A stretch of 64,000 bases of DNA, taken from JACADW01 sp963747985 (GTDB lineage Bacteria > Acidobacteriota > UBA6911). The stretch lies in assembly GCA_963747985.1 (NCBI GenBank), contig CAVVHG010000006.1:806001-870000 (forward strand), in the 5' to 3' direction. Of the stretch, positions 1 through 10,202 are shown one piece after another. The notes beneath the pieces were generated by a model. The model did not search any database, was not told the DNA's origin, and saw nothing but the letters and a program-made list of their open reading frames with translations. Made by a program: the position numbers and the translations under genes. Every line of letters starts with the position of its first letter. Within the stretch, counting starts at the first letter, position 1.

Positions 1-1
1 C

Positions 2-2212
2 CCCGAGATGCTGATGGAGCTCGCTTTCCGCCTGGCAGCGGAGGACTCGCAGCTTATTCGCCGGATCCGCGACAACGTCATCGTGACGATCACGCCGGTC
101 GCCGAGCCGGACGGCCGCGACCGCTACGTGGACTGGTATTACAGGTACCTGGTTGATGTGACCGATGAACGGGAACACATGCCCGGCCCTCCCTTCTGGG
201 GAAGATACGTCTACCACGACAACAACCGGGACATCAATTTTTCGCAGACGATTACACGCGCCCTGCTCGGCTGGTACCTCGAGTGGCATCCACCGATCGT
301 TCACGACCTGCACGAGTCCGTGCCGTTCCTCTACACATTCAGCGGGCAGGCTCCGCAGAACCCCACTCTCGATCCGATTCTTTTCGGCGAGTTGCCCTGG
401 TTCGCGAACTTCGAAATGGCGCAGATGACACGGTATGGAATGCCCGGTGTCTGGACCCACGCGTTTGTCGATGCCTGGTCGCCGGGTTATCTCGGTTTCA
501 TGGCTTCGAATCATAACGGCATGCTGCGCATGTACGAGACCTTCGGGAACGGCGGCGCGACGACGATGAAACGCAAGATAGAACGTGAATCCGAGCCGTC
601 GCGCAGCATGACGAGCCGGCAGTGGTACCGGCCGCTCCCTCCCTGCAAAGAAGTCGAATGGTCGATGCGCAACAACACGAATTACATGGAGACGGGAGTG
701 CTGTCGGCGCTTCAGATGACCGCGGCCTTTCCCAGGACAATCCTGGAGAACTTCTACCGGAAGAGCGTGAATGCGATCGCTGCCGGCCGGAAAGGCCCGC
801 CGTTCGGCTATGTGATACCGGCAGACCAGCCGGACATGACGCGCGTCGTGTTCGTGGTCGGCCTGCTGCAGGCCCAGGGGATCGAGGTCGGAAAGGCTGT
901 CACCGGGATCAAGGTAAAGGAGGGTGACTTCCCGGCCGGATCCTTCATCGTGAAACTCGACCAGCCTTATGGGCGGCTGGCCAAGATCCTCCTCGAGAAA
1001 CAGGAGTTTCCCGATCCCAACCTCCGCACTTACGACGATACCGGATGGACTATGGGGCTCATGACGCACACCGATATCCGCGAGATTTCGGATTCATCGA
1101 TTCTGGACGTGCAGGTCGGGAAGGCCAGGGCCGACCACATTCCCGGCACAATCCGGGGAAGCAACCCTGACCATGGCTATGCCGTCCTCCATAACGGTTC
1201 GAATTCCATGATCACTCTTCGCAGCCGACTCCCGAATGTGCAGGTCAAGGTTACGGACAAGCAGTTCAAGGCGGGCGAGACTGTGATCCCTGCGGGTTCC
1301 TTCATCCTGCCGGCTTCGGTCCCGGCCGATACTCTCCGGCAAGTCAGGAAGCTCGTGACGGATCTGGGCCTCCAGGCCGTCGCCCTGCAGTCCGAGCCCC
1401 AGGTCGTGATGCACGAAGCTGATCTGCCGAGACTCGCGGTCTACAGCACCTGGGGAAGCACGCAGGATGTCGGGTGGGTGAGGTATGCCCTGGACCGGTT
1501 CGAGGTGCCTTACGAGCTCATATACAAGGAACGGGTGAGGCAGGGACGGTTGAGCCGGGACTTCGATGTCATTTTGATCCCGGAACAGGCTGAGAGTGCG
1601 AGAGGTCTTGTCTTTGACATCGAGCCCTCCTCGCGGCCGCTCGCATACACCCGGACGGCGGAGTTTCAGAGCTTGGGTATGTACGGCCAATCGGAGGATA
1701 TCAGCGGCGGCATGGGGCTGGAAGGGGCGCTCGAATTCCGGAGATTCGTCGAGGACGGCGGCGTGCTCGTTACGCTGGGCAGCGCGAGCCTGTTTCCGAT
1801 CGAGTTCGGCTTGACCTGGACCGTCGATACACGCCGGCCCACGCCCCAGTTCTATGCGCCCGGCCCGATCGTGGAAGCGGAGGTCCTGAGGCCTGAGCAT
1901 CCGATCTTTTACGGATACGCGTCGAAGCCGGTCCCGGTGCGTTACGCGGGAGGGCCCCTGTTTCAGGTGCAGGAAAAGTACCGCGAGCAGCAGGTGCTCA
2001 TGCGCTTCACAGGAACGGAAAAGTCCGTTCTCAGCGGCCTGATGAAGAACCCCTCGGAGATCAAGGAGAGACCGGCCATCCTGGACGTCCCGGCAGGAAA
2101 GGGCAGGGTGATCATGTTCGCCACGAATCCCTGTTACCGTTGGCAGAACTTCGGTGAATTCAACATGCTCTTCAACGCGGTTCTCAACTACAACGACCCT
2201 GAGTTGAGGTGA
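2..2212 (+). CDS. M14-family zinc carboxypeptidase-like protein (5' truncated by window edge)
   Basis: The reading frame is open from base 2, so the true start lies upstream. The visible 736 residues begin within the peptidase domain: an EPDGRDR segment, an HDNNRDIN segment (the Asn-Arg pair that M14 enzymes use to bind the substrate carboxylate) and HDLHES, which should supply the third zinc ligand. The HxxE zinc motif is not visible and presumably lies before the window. The long C-terminal half (about residues 440-730) holds a segment with glutamine-amidotransferase/DJ-1-like spacing (LAVYSTWG...FDVILIPEQ), as in large secreted M14 proteins. Likely role: exported peptidase of the cell envelope. 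Family assignment is good; the substrate is unknown. Confidence 0.8.
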   Translation, partial: PEMLMELAFRLAAEDSQLIRRIRDNVIVTITPVAEPDGRDRYVDWYYRYLVDVTDEREHMPGPPFWGRYVYHDNNRDINFSQTITRALLGWYLEWHPPIVHDLHESVPFLYTFSGQAPQNPTLDPILFGELPWFANFEMAQMTRYGMPGVWTHAFVDAWSPGYLGFMASNHNGMLRMYETFGNGGATTMKRKIERESEPSRSMTSRQWYRPLPPCKEVEWSMRNNTNYMETGVLSALQMTAAFPRTILENFYRKSVNAIAAGRKGPPFGYVIPADQPDMTRVVFVVGLLQAQGIEVGKAVTGIKVKEGDFPAGSFIVKLDQPYGRLAKILLEKQEFPDPNLRTYDDTGWTMGLMTHTDIREISDSSILDVQVGKARADHIPGTIRGSNPDHGYAVLHNGSNSMITLRSRLPNVQVKVTDKQFKAGETVIPAGSFILPASVPADTLRQVRKLVTDLGLQAVALQSEPQVVMHEADLPRLAVYSTWGSTQDVGWVRYALDRFEVPYELIYKERVRQGRLSRDFDVILIPEQAESARGLVFDIEPSSRPLAYTRTAEFQSLGMYGQSEDISGGMGLEGALEFRRFVEDGGVLVTLGSASLFPIEFGLTWTVDTRRPTPQFYAPGPIVEAEVLRPEHPIFYGYASKPVPVRYAGGPLFQVQEKYREQQVLMRFTGTEKSVLSGLMKNPSEIKERPAILDVPAGKGRVIMFATNPCYRWQNFGEFNMLFNAVLNYNDPELR

Positions 2213-2891
2213 AAGTGCCCGCGCGGGAAGCGCCTCCTCGGTCGAGGCGCGTGAAGGGCGGATCGGAGTCAGGGATGGCCGCCGGACGGCAACCGCGCAA
2301 CCTGATGCCCCAGTCAACCACGCAGGATCAGGCTGTCGCTGCCGCGCAACCTTCGATAGCGCGGAAGGATCGCGGCCAAATTGCCTTCCAGCCTATTCGT
2401 TTGGCAGGACCTTACAGCGAGCTGCCGATTCGGACTTTGTCATCGGCTATCTTTGCTGCGATACAGAGAGCAAGCAGCACGGCACCGAATACGGCTCCGG
2501 CAAGAAAACAAACCGCACCTATTATCATCTCATGACCCTCTTTGTCCGCTGTGGCACCCTGTGGACATCCATATCGGCCAACTGCAATAAAGATACAATG
2601 AGGACATAAACAACCATTTCTGAAGCAAAGGTTGTGCCAGACAGAATTTGGGGGCTGCGGCCGCTAATGCCAGGAAAAGAGGCCTGGAATGAGCCAGTTG
2701 CCCTGGTGACCTTCATCCGATCGGGGAATAATTCCCTGCCCGCTCAGGCATTTTTCCCTGCAGATCAGGGCGATCGAGAGAGGGGATGCCGTCTGAAACA
2801 CGCGGCGGAGGCAGGATCAGGGCGTAGTTGGGGCTTGGCCGACGCGGTCGATGCCAGGCGATGATTCCAGGGGCGCAGGTATCCCGTTCAC
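2213..2891. other. intergenic region, mostly without recognisable genes
   Basis: The stretch between the convergent peptidase and oxidoreductase genes carries one short hairpin just after the peptidase stop (CGCCTC...GAGGCG, about 2230-2249). It has no poly-T run, so it is a weak terminator candidate. Apart from the 38-codon frame at 2412-2528 I see no coding, RNA or repeat signal. Confidence 0.5.
2412..2528 (-). CDS. possible 38-residue single-pass membrane protein
   Basis: A short frame on the minus strand starts ATG at 2528 and stops TAA at 2412. GAGGG lies seven bases before the start. The peptide begins MIIGAVCFLAGAVFGAVLLA, one hydrophobic helix with small residues, followed by a polar tail (AAKIADDKVRIGSSL). 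It resembles the small membrane proteins common in phage and mobile DNA, but no family can be named. The region is visibly more AT-rich than its neighbours. It is the only gene candidate between the peptidase and the oxidoreductase. Evidence is a start, an SD-like sequence and a credible helix; it may still be chance. Confidence 0.35.
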   Translation of the reverse strand: MIIGAVCFLAGAVFGAVLLALCIAAKIADDKVRIGSSL

Positions 2892-5513
2892 TCAGGCCGA
2901 ACCTCGACGGCTGAGGTAAGCATTGATTTCCCGCGCGGCGCGGGCACCTTCCGCGACGGCCTGCACCACCGTCGTCCCGCCGTTGACGATGTCGCCGGCC
3001 GCGAACACCCCCCTGCGGCTGGTCGCCAGGCTCCCTTCCTGGGTCCAGAGCAGCCCGCGGTCGGTGAGGCGCAGCCCGCCGAGTGCAGCCTGCAGCTGTC
3101 TGGCCACACGCTGGCCGATGGCCTCGACGACGAGATCTGCCGGCAGGATGTGCTCGGAACCCGCGATCGGTATCGGCTGGCGACGCCCGTCGGCTCCGGG
3201 TTCTCCGAGGCGCGTCCTCACGACGCGAAGGCCTGTGAGGCGGTGCTCGTCATCCGCCAGGTAACACAACGGTGCGGTCAGGATCAGGAAATTGACGCCG
3301 GAACGCACAGCCAGGTCACGCTCCTCCGGCCAGGCCGGCATCTCGGCGAAAGAGCGGCGGTAGACAATCGACACGTCGGCGGCGCCACGCCGCAGCGCGG
3401 ACATGGCGGCGTCGACTGCAGTATTGCCGCCCCCGAGTACAAGCACGGATCCGGCAGCCTGTCCTCCGGTCCCGGCCATCTCGAGGAACTCGAGCGCGCC
3501 GACGACTCCCTGCTTCGGTCGTGTCGTTCCCGGCAAGGCTACCGAGGCGCCCAGTCCCATGGCGACCAGAACCGCGTCGAATCCTTCAGCGATGACCTGG
3601 TCAAGAGTGCAGCCGTCCCCGATCTGAAGAACTTCCGTCTGCACAAGGTCACCGCACGAGTCGAGCAGGGCGCGGATCTCAGCACGGATGATGTCCTCGG
3701 GCATCCGCTCTTCAGGGATCGCGCTTCGGGCGGTCCCGCCCGCCTGCGGCCGGGCATCGAAGAGTGTGACGGAATGTCCCGTCGAGGCAAGCGCGCATGC
3801 GGCCGAAATGCCGGCAGCGCCCGCACCGAGAACAGCGACGCGCCTGTGGCCCGGGACTGCCGGCGCCGACGGTCTCGCAGCCCATCCCTCTTCAACCGCC
3901 TTGCGGCTTACCCATCTCTGAAGATGGCGGATTGGCACCGCAGACGAGTAGTGCTGGTTTATGCAGCCTGATTCGCAGAGCGTCTCTGCAGGGCAGACAT
4001 AGCCGCAGACGGCCGCAAGGACGTTGGCCTGGCGCAGCGTTTCGTAGGCTGCCCGGAAGCGCCCTGCGGCTATGTGATCCACGAACTCAGGGATGTTCAC
4101 CCCCGCCGGGCATCGGCGCACGCAGGTGGGGTCGTTGCACTGCCGGCATGTCCGTGCCATGTCCTGAATTGTGTCAAGAGCTTCGGCGCGCCCAGCCCTG
4201 TAAATCGGCTCATAGATCTCCGCGTCCCGCGGCACGCAACCCGAGCGCCCGCCGTCGCGCATTATCTGGGTGCAGGCAGAGCAGGCGACACAGACGCGCT
4301 CGGGGTCGAGTGGTCTTCCCTGGGCCAGATCACGCGCGAAATCGGGGTAAGCGAACGCCATTCTCCCGAGCCCGACCAGGGAGACCCAACCGTCCCTCAC
4401 ACCGGCCGCAGCGACATTCGGGAAGAACTGCCGCAACCAGGAGTACCCGCCGCCGACCACCAGCATGTCCGGGAACTTGCGCTGGATCCGGCGCACGATG
4501 TCCATGAACCGCGCCACACCGACCAGTGGCGATTCCGCGGGGATCGTGCCGCCGGTCGTTGGCAGATCGAACGGACGGTTGACGTGCGGATTGTAGTAGG
4601 GGTTCCCGATCGTAATGTTGACCAGCGAGGTACCCATGCCGCGCAGCAACCTGACTAACGCAATGGGTTCCTCGAGGTCCGGCCTGGAGGGATCTTCCTT
4701 ATCGACCCCGAATCCGTATGGGTAGGACATCGCGTCGTAGACATTCAGTCGCGACGTGACGGGCAACCCCGGGACGCTCTCACGGATCTTTGCGACCACG
4801 TTCCGCAGGAAACGGGAGCGATTTTCAAACGTCCCGCCGTAACGCCCTTCGCGGGTAAACGAGGCATGCAACTCGGAAACAAGATACCTGTGGCATGCCT
4901 TGATATCGACGGCGTCGAAGCCTGCGCGCTGTGCCAGCGCCGCCGCTTCGACGTAGCGGTCCTCCAGTTGCTCGAGCTCCGAGTCGCTGATGAGCGGATA
5001 GTCCGGCGGCAGCTTCTGGAGTGGGTCGAGGTAAGGCGAATGGTGTGCGATGATCGGCGCCGGCTGTCGGCCGGGGCGGCTGTATCTGCCCGAGTGGGTC
5101 AACTGCAGCACCAGGAATGGCCGATGGCTTTCACCCAGGGCCTCCCTTGCGGCCCGATGGGACTCCTCCACAAGTGAGGCAAAAGCCGCGACTGATCGCG
5201 GGTGAAGCCACAGCTGACGCGGGTTGGCTCTGCCTTCCTCCACGACCGCGGTCGCCTCGAACCAGAGCAGTCCCGCCCCACCTGCCGCGAAACGTCGATA
5301 GCGGCGGAAGGTGAGCTCGGCAGGCGACCCGTCCGGCCGGGCGTCGCACCCTTCCATCGGGAGCACGACCAGGCGGTTTGGCAGGCGGATCTCCGCTGCC
5401 GTGGCAGGCTCAAACAGGGGACTCAGGTCGTCGCTGGTCTTGAGCTCGAGGTCGAGATCCGCGATCCGCTCGCGCAATTGCTGGAGTGAATGAAAATGAA
5501 ATGGTTCGTGCAT
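2892..5513 (-). CDS. OYE-type FMN oxidoreductase fused to Fe-S and GltD-like NAD(P)H module
   Basis: 873 residues when started at ATG 5513; a longer upstream reading would overlap the preceding efflux gene. Residues about 30-400 form an old-yellow-enzyme/2,4-dienoyl-CoA-reductase-type FMN barrel (LPNRLVVLPMEG, QLTHSGRYSRPG, GFDAVDIKACHRYL). Cysteines 408, 411, 414 and 426 (CVACSAC...C) should bind a 4Fe-4S cluster. Residues 450-545 are a Fer4_20-like domain with Cys 456, 459, 464, 468, 503, 507, 513 and 517, as in the small subunit of glutamate synthase. Residues 557-870 carry two dinucleotide folds (GAGAAG; LVLGGGNTAVDAA). The predicted electron path is NAD(P)H to FAD to Fe-S to FMN to an enone or similar substrate. 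The substrate cannot be read from sequence. Confidence 0.85.
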   Translation of the reverse strand: MHEPFHFHSLQQLRERIADLDLELKTSDDLSPLFEPATAAEIRLPNRLVVLPMEGCDARPDGSPAELTFRRYRRFAAGGAGLLWFEATAVVEEGRANPRQLWLHPRSVAAFASLVEESHRAAREALGESHRPFLVLQLTHSGRYSRPGRQPAPIIAHHSPYLDPLQKLPPDYPLISDSELEQLEDRYVEAAALAQRAGFDAVDIKACHRYLVSELHASFTREGRYGGTFENRSRFLRNVVAKIRESVPGLPVTSRLNVYDAMSYPYGFGVDKEDPSRPDLEEPIALVRLLRGMGTSLVNITIGNPYYNPHVNRPFDLPTTGGTIPAESPLVGVARFMDIVRRIQRKFPDMLVVGGGYSWLRQFFPNVAAAGVRDGWVSLVGLGRMAFAYPDFARDLAQGRPLDPERVCVACSACTQIMRDGGRSGCVPRDAEIYEPIYRAGRAEALDTIQDMARTCRQCNDPTCVRRCPAGVNIPEFVDHIAAGRFRAAYETLRQANVLAAVCGYVCPAETLCESGCINQHYSSAVPIRHLQRWVSRKAVEEGWAARPSAPAVPGHRRVAVLGAGAAGISAACALASTGHSVTLFDARPQAGGTARSAIPEERMPEDIIRAEIRALLDSCGDLVQTEVLQIGDGCTLDQVIAEGFDAVLVAMGLGASVALPGTTRPKQGVVGALEFLEMAGTGGQAAGSVLVLGGGNTAVDAAMSALRRGAADVSIVYRRSFAEMPAWPEERDLAVRSGVNFLILTAPLCYLADDEHRLTGLRVVRTRLGEPGADGRRQPIPIAGSEHILPADLVVEAIGQRVARQLQAALGGLRLTDRGLLWTQEGSLATSRRGVFAAGDIVNGGTTVVQAVAEGARAAREINAYLSRRGSA

Positions 5514-5613
5514 GGCAATGAGAGGGAGTGGAGGCCGGAATTCGGGGCTGGCTTGCGCTGATCGAATCCTCGGCCCCCGGAAGAATGATTTTACCTGAGG
5601 GAAACCTCCCGCC

Positions 5614-8600
5614 TCAGCTCGGCGTTTCCTCGACGGCGGGCGGTGCAGCCGTAGTCTCCTCCCGGTCGGCCCGGCGGAACCATGCAAAGAGCCGTGCGGG
5701 CCTCCACTCGCGCATGTCGTCGAAGTACGAGTAAACCACAGGAGTTATCAACAGCGTCAGAAGAAGACAGAGTATCTGTCCGCCAATGATGGTCACTGCC
5801 ATGGAGGAACGCGACCCGGCACCCGCGCCTCGCCCGAGGGCGATCGGCATCATGCCGGCGATAATGGAGATGGTAGTCATGAGGATGGGTCTGAGACGGA
5901 CGTGATTCGCCGCGATCAACGCCTCATGCCTCTCCATTCCCTGCGCGCGCAGGGTGTTGGTGTAATCAACCTGCAGGATCGAGTTCTTCTTGACGATCCC
6001 GAACAGCATCATCAGGCCGATTGCGCTGTAGACGTTCAAGGTCATCCCGAACGCCATGAGCGACAGGAGGCCGGCCGGCAGGCTCAGAGGCAGCGCCGTC
6101 ATAATCGTAAGGGGATGGATGAAGCTGTTGAACTGCGAGGCCAGCACCATGTAGATGAAAGCCACGGCCAGGATGATTGCCAGCACGAAGTCATTCGACG
6201 CCTCGGCCAGCGTCTTGGCTCCTCCCGTGAACACCGCCTGGTAGCCCGGTCTGAGATTGAGTTCGTCCACTTTTGGCCGCGTCGCGGCAATGACGCCGCC
6301 GAGCGGGACGCGATCAAGATTGGCGAAGAGCGTGATCTGCCGCTGGCGGTTGTATCGATCGATCCCCGCCGGTCCGTTTTCCAGCGTGAGCCGGGCCACA
6401 TCGCTTACCTTCACGGTGCCTTGCTTGGACGACGGTATGAGCAGGTCCCCCATGGACGCCGGATTGTTGCGGTACGGCTCGTCGAGCCTCAGCCGGACGA
6501 TATACTGATCGTCACCCTCTTTGTACCTCGAAACCTCCTCGCCGCCTACCAACAGGCGCAGGCTCGAAGCGAGGGAATCGATCGACACGCCGAGGTCGGC
6601 AGCCCTCACCCGGTCCGCATTAATGCGCAGTTCCTGCTGAGTCGGCTCGAAATTGGTGTCCACGTCCACAACACCCGGTATGGTCCGCACCTTGTCCATG
6701 AGTTCCGTGACATAGCGCTGAAGCTGCTCGATTTCCGGGCCCTGAATGAGAACGTAAAGGCGGTTGCTTGCGCCGCCGCGCTGACCGGCTGTCGAAGCGC
6801 CGGAAATGTCGGTCCCGCCGCTGACGCTGATCCGGGCCGCCGGGTATCTCCTGACCATCGCCCGGGCCCGCCTGATTATGTCCTGCTGTGTCAGCTCGCG
6901 CTGCTCATGGGGGGAAAGCCCGACATATATGTTGGCACCGCTGACATTGACGTTCGTAAAAAGTGTCTGCACGTGAGGCAGCTGCCGCAGGTCCCGCTCG
7001 ATGTCCTTCACATATTCATCCGTGCGGTCGAAGCTGGTGCCTTGGGGAAGGTGTATGTTGACGCTGAACTCGCTCTGGTCATCATCCGGGACCAGTTCCT
7101 TGCCGACCCGGGGAAACAGCAGTATCGCGGAGATGGAAACACTCGCGCAGATGAAAAGCATCCACGCGCGATGACGCAGGCTCCATTCCAGCATGTGGCC
7201 GTACGTCCGGTCCATCGCCGCGTAGAAACCGCGCGACTTGCTCTCCGGCTTGTGGCCCCGGGCATCAGTGGGACGCAGCCATGCGGCACAGAGCGCAGGA
7301 GTCAGCGTGAACGAGATAAACATGGACAGCATGATCGCCGCGGCCGACGCGATGCCGAAGCTGTAGAAGTACCTGCCTATCTGGCCGGTCATGAATGCGA
7401 CCGGCAGGAATATCACCACCAGGGAGAGCGTCGTTGCCATGACCGCCAGACCGATCTCATTGGTCGCCCTGCCGGCTGCCTCCCGGGGCTTTACCTTCTT
7501 CTCTTCGATATAGCGGAAAATGTTTTCCAGGACGACGATCGCGTCGTCGATGACGATGCCGGTCGCAAGCGACAATGCCAGCATGGTCATGTTATTCAAC
7601 GTGAACCCGAATGCCTTCATCACCGTGAAGGTTCCGATGATCGACACGGGGATGGCGATTGCGGCGATGATCGTGCTGCGCACGTTGCGGAGGAAGAGGA
7701 AGACGACGACGCTGGCAAGCAGGCCGCCGAGCAGGAGGTGATGCCGGATGTCCTGGACCGACCTCCGGATGAATCGGGACTGGTCGCGAATGGTTTGCAC
7801 GCGGATGTCGGGCGGCAGCGTCGGTTTGAGCGACTCGAGCTTGGCCATCACCCTGTCCACGACCTCTACCGTATTGGTGCCGGACTGCTTGCGGATCAGG
7901 AGAGATATGGCCGGACGCCCGTCCAGCCGGGCCAGGCTGCGAGGCTCCTCGGTGGTATCCATCACCCTGCCGATGTCGCTGAAGGTGATCACCGAGCCGT
8001 CCCTGTACGCCAGGATGATCCGGCCGAAATCGTTCACGTTCTTGATGCGTCCCATCGTGCGCAGCGCGATCTCGGAAGGCCCTGCGATGAAGGTTCCGCC
8101 GGGCACCTCCACGTTCTGACGCTGGACAGCGACGCGCACCTGGTCCGGTGTCAGCCCGTAGGCGTTCATGCGGTCCGCATTTAGCAGGAGCTGGATCTCG
8201 CGCCGCCTGTCCCCGATAAACGTCACGTCGCCGACATCCTTGACAGTCTCGATGACCTGTTTGATCTTCTTGTCCACGATCTCGGTGATTTCTTTGGGCG
8301 AGCGGTTGCCGGAAACCGCGATCGTGAGAATCGGCGCGGCATCGGGATCTATCTTCTGGATGATCGGAGGCAGGGTATCGCGCGGAAATCGCGCGACGAT
8401 GGTTGCGACCTTGTCGCGTACGTCCTGGACCGCGACATCGATGGGCTTCTCGAGAACGAACGTGATGCTGCAGCGCGAGAAGCCCGTATCGGAACTGGCC
8501 CGGATTTCATCGACGCCGCTGATCGTGTTGACGACCTCCTCGATCGGCTTGGTGATTTGAGTTTCGATTTCCTCGGCGCTTGCGCCCGGAAGGATGGTGT

Positions 8601-8742
8601 TGATGAAGACCATCGGGTAGTCGGTCTTCGGCATCAGGTCGACACCCAACTCCCGGTAGGAGAACAACCCCAGGACCAGGAGCGCCGCAGACATCATGAA
8701 GGCAAAGACCGGGCGTTTGATGCTGACATCGGAGAGGGTCAT
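5614..8742 (-). CDS. RND efflux pump inner-membrane permease (AcrB/MexB-like)
   Basis: 1042 residues, full length for the hydrophobe/amphiphile efflux (HAE) RND family. It starts MTLSDVSIKRPVFAFMM, the usual cytoplasmic lead into TM1. The proton-relay segment is present (GIVIDDAIVVLENI, two Asp in TM4), with GIVKKNSILQVDYTN as the TM10 counterpart. Two large periplasmic loops lie between TM1-2 and TM7-8. It should form the trimeric proton-driven drug exporter with the adaptor encoded just upstream; the two genes overlap by 4 bases, so they are translationally coupled. No outer-membrane TolC-type channel gene is nearby, so the channel is presumably encoded elsewhere. Confidence 0.95.
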   Translation of the reverse strand: MTLSDVSIKRPVFAFMMSAALLVLGLFSYRELGVDLMPKTDYPMVFINTILPGASAEEIETQITKPIEEVVNTISGVDEIRASSDTGFSRCSITFVLEKPIDVAVQDVRDKVATIVARFPRDTLPPIIQKIDPDAAPILTIAVSGNRSPKEITEIVDKKIKQVIETVKDVGDVTFIGDRRREIQLLLNADRMNAYGLTPDQVRVAVQRQNVEVPGGTFIAGPSEIALRTMGRIKNVNDFGRIILAYRDGSVITFSDIGRVMDTTEEPRSLARLDGRPAISLLIRKQSGTNTVEVVDRVMAKLESLKPTLPPDIRVQTIRDQSRFIRRSVQDIRHHLLLGGLLASVVVFLFLRNVRSTIIAAIAIPVSIIGTFTVMKAFGFTLNNMTMLALSLATGIVIDDAIVVLENIFRYIEEKKVKPREAAGRATNEIGLAVMATTLSLVVIFLPVAFMTGQIGRYFYSFGIASAAAIMLSMFISFTLTPALCAAWLRPTDARGHKPESKSRGFYAAMDRTYGHMLEWSLRHRAWMLFICASVSISAILLFPRVGKELVPDDDQSEFSVNIHLPQGTSFDRTDEYVKDIERDLRQLPHVQTLFTNVNVSGANIYVGLSPHEQRELTQQDIIRRARAMVRRYPAARISVSGGTDISGASTAGQRGGASNRLYVLIQGPEIEQLQRYVTELMDKVRTIPGVVDVDTNFEPTQQELRINADRVRAADLGVSIDSLASSLRLLVGGEEVSRYKEGDDQYIVRLRLDEPYRNNPASMGDLLIPSSKQGTVKVSDVARLTLENGPAGIDRYNRQRQITLFANLDRVPLGGVIAATRPKVDELNLRPGYQAVFTGGAKTLAEASNDFVLAIILAVAFIYMVLASQFNSFIHPLTIMTALPLSLPAGLLSLMAFGMTLNVYSAIGLMMLFGIVKKNSILQVDYTNTLRAQGMERHEALIAANHVRLRPILMTTISIIAGMMPIALGRGAGAGSRSSMAVTIIGGQILCLLLTLLITPVVYSYFDDMREWRPARLFAWFRRADREETTAAPPAVEETPS

Positions 8743-10049
8743 GGCCTGCCCCCCCTCTCATCACCCGCGGCCACTCCGCCGGCCACGTCGCCGGCGGGAG
8801 CTCCGGCACTGCTGACCGGCTCAGTCTGAACCGGGACGCCTGTTGCCAGCTGGCTGAGGTTGCTGGTCGCCAGTACCTCGCCGCCCTTCAGCCCGGACAG
8901 AACCTCGATCAGCTTGCCGTCCCGGGCGCCGATGGTGACGGTCTGCTGCCGGGCCGTGCCGCTCTCAATCACGAACACCGCCGACACTCCGGCGAGGGTG
9001 GACACCGCCTCCTCCGGCACTGCCAGCACATTCTCGTCCTTCCGGGTGAGGATCACGCCTTTGGCGAAGAAGCCGGGCTTCAACACGCGGGCCCCGTTGT
9101 CTACGAGGATCTCCACCGGGAACGTCCGTGTTGCCTGATCGACAGCGGGGCTGATGAAGGCTACCCTGCCTTCGAATACCTTGCCGGGCAGTGATTCAAC
9201 CCGGAATTGCACCGGCTGGCTGGGCCGAATGAGCTCAGCGTTACGCTCCTGGATTGCCGTCCGCAATTTGAGGGGATTCATTTGGACAATCGTTACGACC
9301 GGCGTTTGCTCGGGGATGAATTCCCCAACCTGCACCATGCGTTCGCTGATCGCGCCGCCCACCGGTGCCTTGATCTCCGAATCCTGCAGCTTCTTCTGAG
9401 CGAGGTCGACCGCCGCCCGGCGATCCTGCAGCGTGGCTTTCAGGCTCTGGACCGTTTCGAGAGCGGCCTGGTATGCCGCCTCCGTGACTTTGACCCGCGT
9501 CTCGACCGTGTCAAGGTCAGCCTGCGCGATGAGTTTCTGGCTCATCAGCATCCGGGTGCGAGCAAGCTGCGCCCTGGCGTCATCCCGATTCGCGATCGCC
9601 GTGCGAACCACGGCAATTTGCTCATCCGGTGGCGGTTCCTTGATCCTGACACCGTCGATTCCCAGCTGCGCCTCCGTCTGCTTGAGCTGACTTGTGGCGC
9701 GCCGCAAAGCGATCTCGAGTTCGCGCGGCTCGAGCTGAACCAGGACCTCTCCCGGCTGAACCTCATGGCCGAGTTCGACACGCACCTCCCTCACTACACC
9801 GGCTACCTCGCTGCTCACTTTTGCCTGATCCGGAGAGATCAACGTCCCCGAAACGTCAACCTGCCGCTGCATGGTGATCCTCTGCAGCGGGGCAGTCCTG
9901 ATCACGACAGCCTGAGGCCGGCCGGCAGGCCCGGCCGGGTCTTCCTTCTTCTTGCCGCAGGCAAGGAAGCTGAGGACGCCCATTATCGTAAGTGTTGTAA
10001 AAAATAGTCTTATTGTATTGATGATTACGACCGTGCTCGATCTTTTCAT
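8739..10049 (-). CDS. RND efflux periplasmic adaptor (membrane fusion lipoprotein)
   Basis: 436 residues. The N-terminus is a lipoprotein signal with a hydrophobic stretch and lipobox FLAC (Cys31). Then come a beta-barrel/lipoyl half (VSSEVAGVVREVRVELGHEVQPGE), a long alpha-hairpin (about 95-215) that docks on the outer-membrane channel, the second lipoyl half (KAPVGGAISERMVQVGEFIPE) and the C-terminal barrel. It is first in the operon and overlaps the permease gene by 4 bases. The substrate range cannot be predicted. The divergent 10.05-10.7 kb gap holds no regulator gene. Confidence 0.93.
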   Translation of the reverse strand: MKRSSTVVIINTIRLFFTTLTIMGVLSFLACGKKKEDPAGPAGRPQAVVIRTAPLQRITMQRQVDVSGTLISPDQAKVSSEVAGVVREVRVELGHEVQPGEVLVQLEPRELEIALRRATSQLKQTEAQLGIDGVRIKEPPPDEQIAVVRTAIANRDDARAQLARTRMLMSQKLIAQADLDTVETRVKVTEAAYQAALETVQSLKATLQDRRAAVDLAQKKLQDSEIKAPVGGAISERMVQVGEFIPEQTPVVTIVQMNPLKLRTAIQERNAELIRPSQPVQFRVESLPGKVFEGRVAFISPAVDQATRTFPVEILVDNGARVLKPGFFAKGVILTRKDENVLAVPEEAVSTLAGVSAVFVIESGTARQQTVTIGARDGKLIEVLSGLKGGEVLATSNLSQLATGVPVQTEPVSSAGAPAGDVAGGVAAGDERGGRP

Positions 10050-10202
10050 ATATTCTATTTTCCGTCCGTCAGGTCAGTATTCCCCCCAGAGCCGGCCACC
10101 GGGCCTACAAATGTTAAATACGCCGGTTGGCCGTTCTGATTACGCTAAAACGACACAGGAAGAACGAGAAAAAGGCGCGGGATGGTGCTTTTTCGTCCCT
10201 GC

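Noticed and set aside
5902..8184. 760-codon open frame on the plus strand
   Set aside because: Antisense to the RND permease; His/Arg/Gln-rich composition and no domain pattern.
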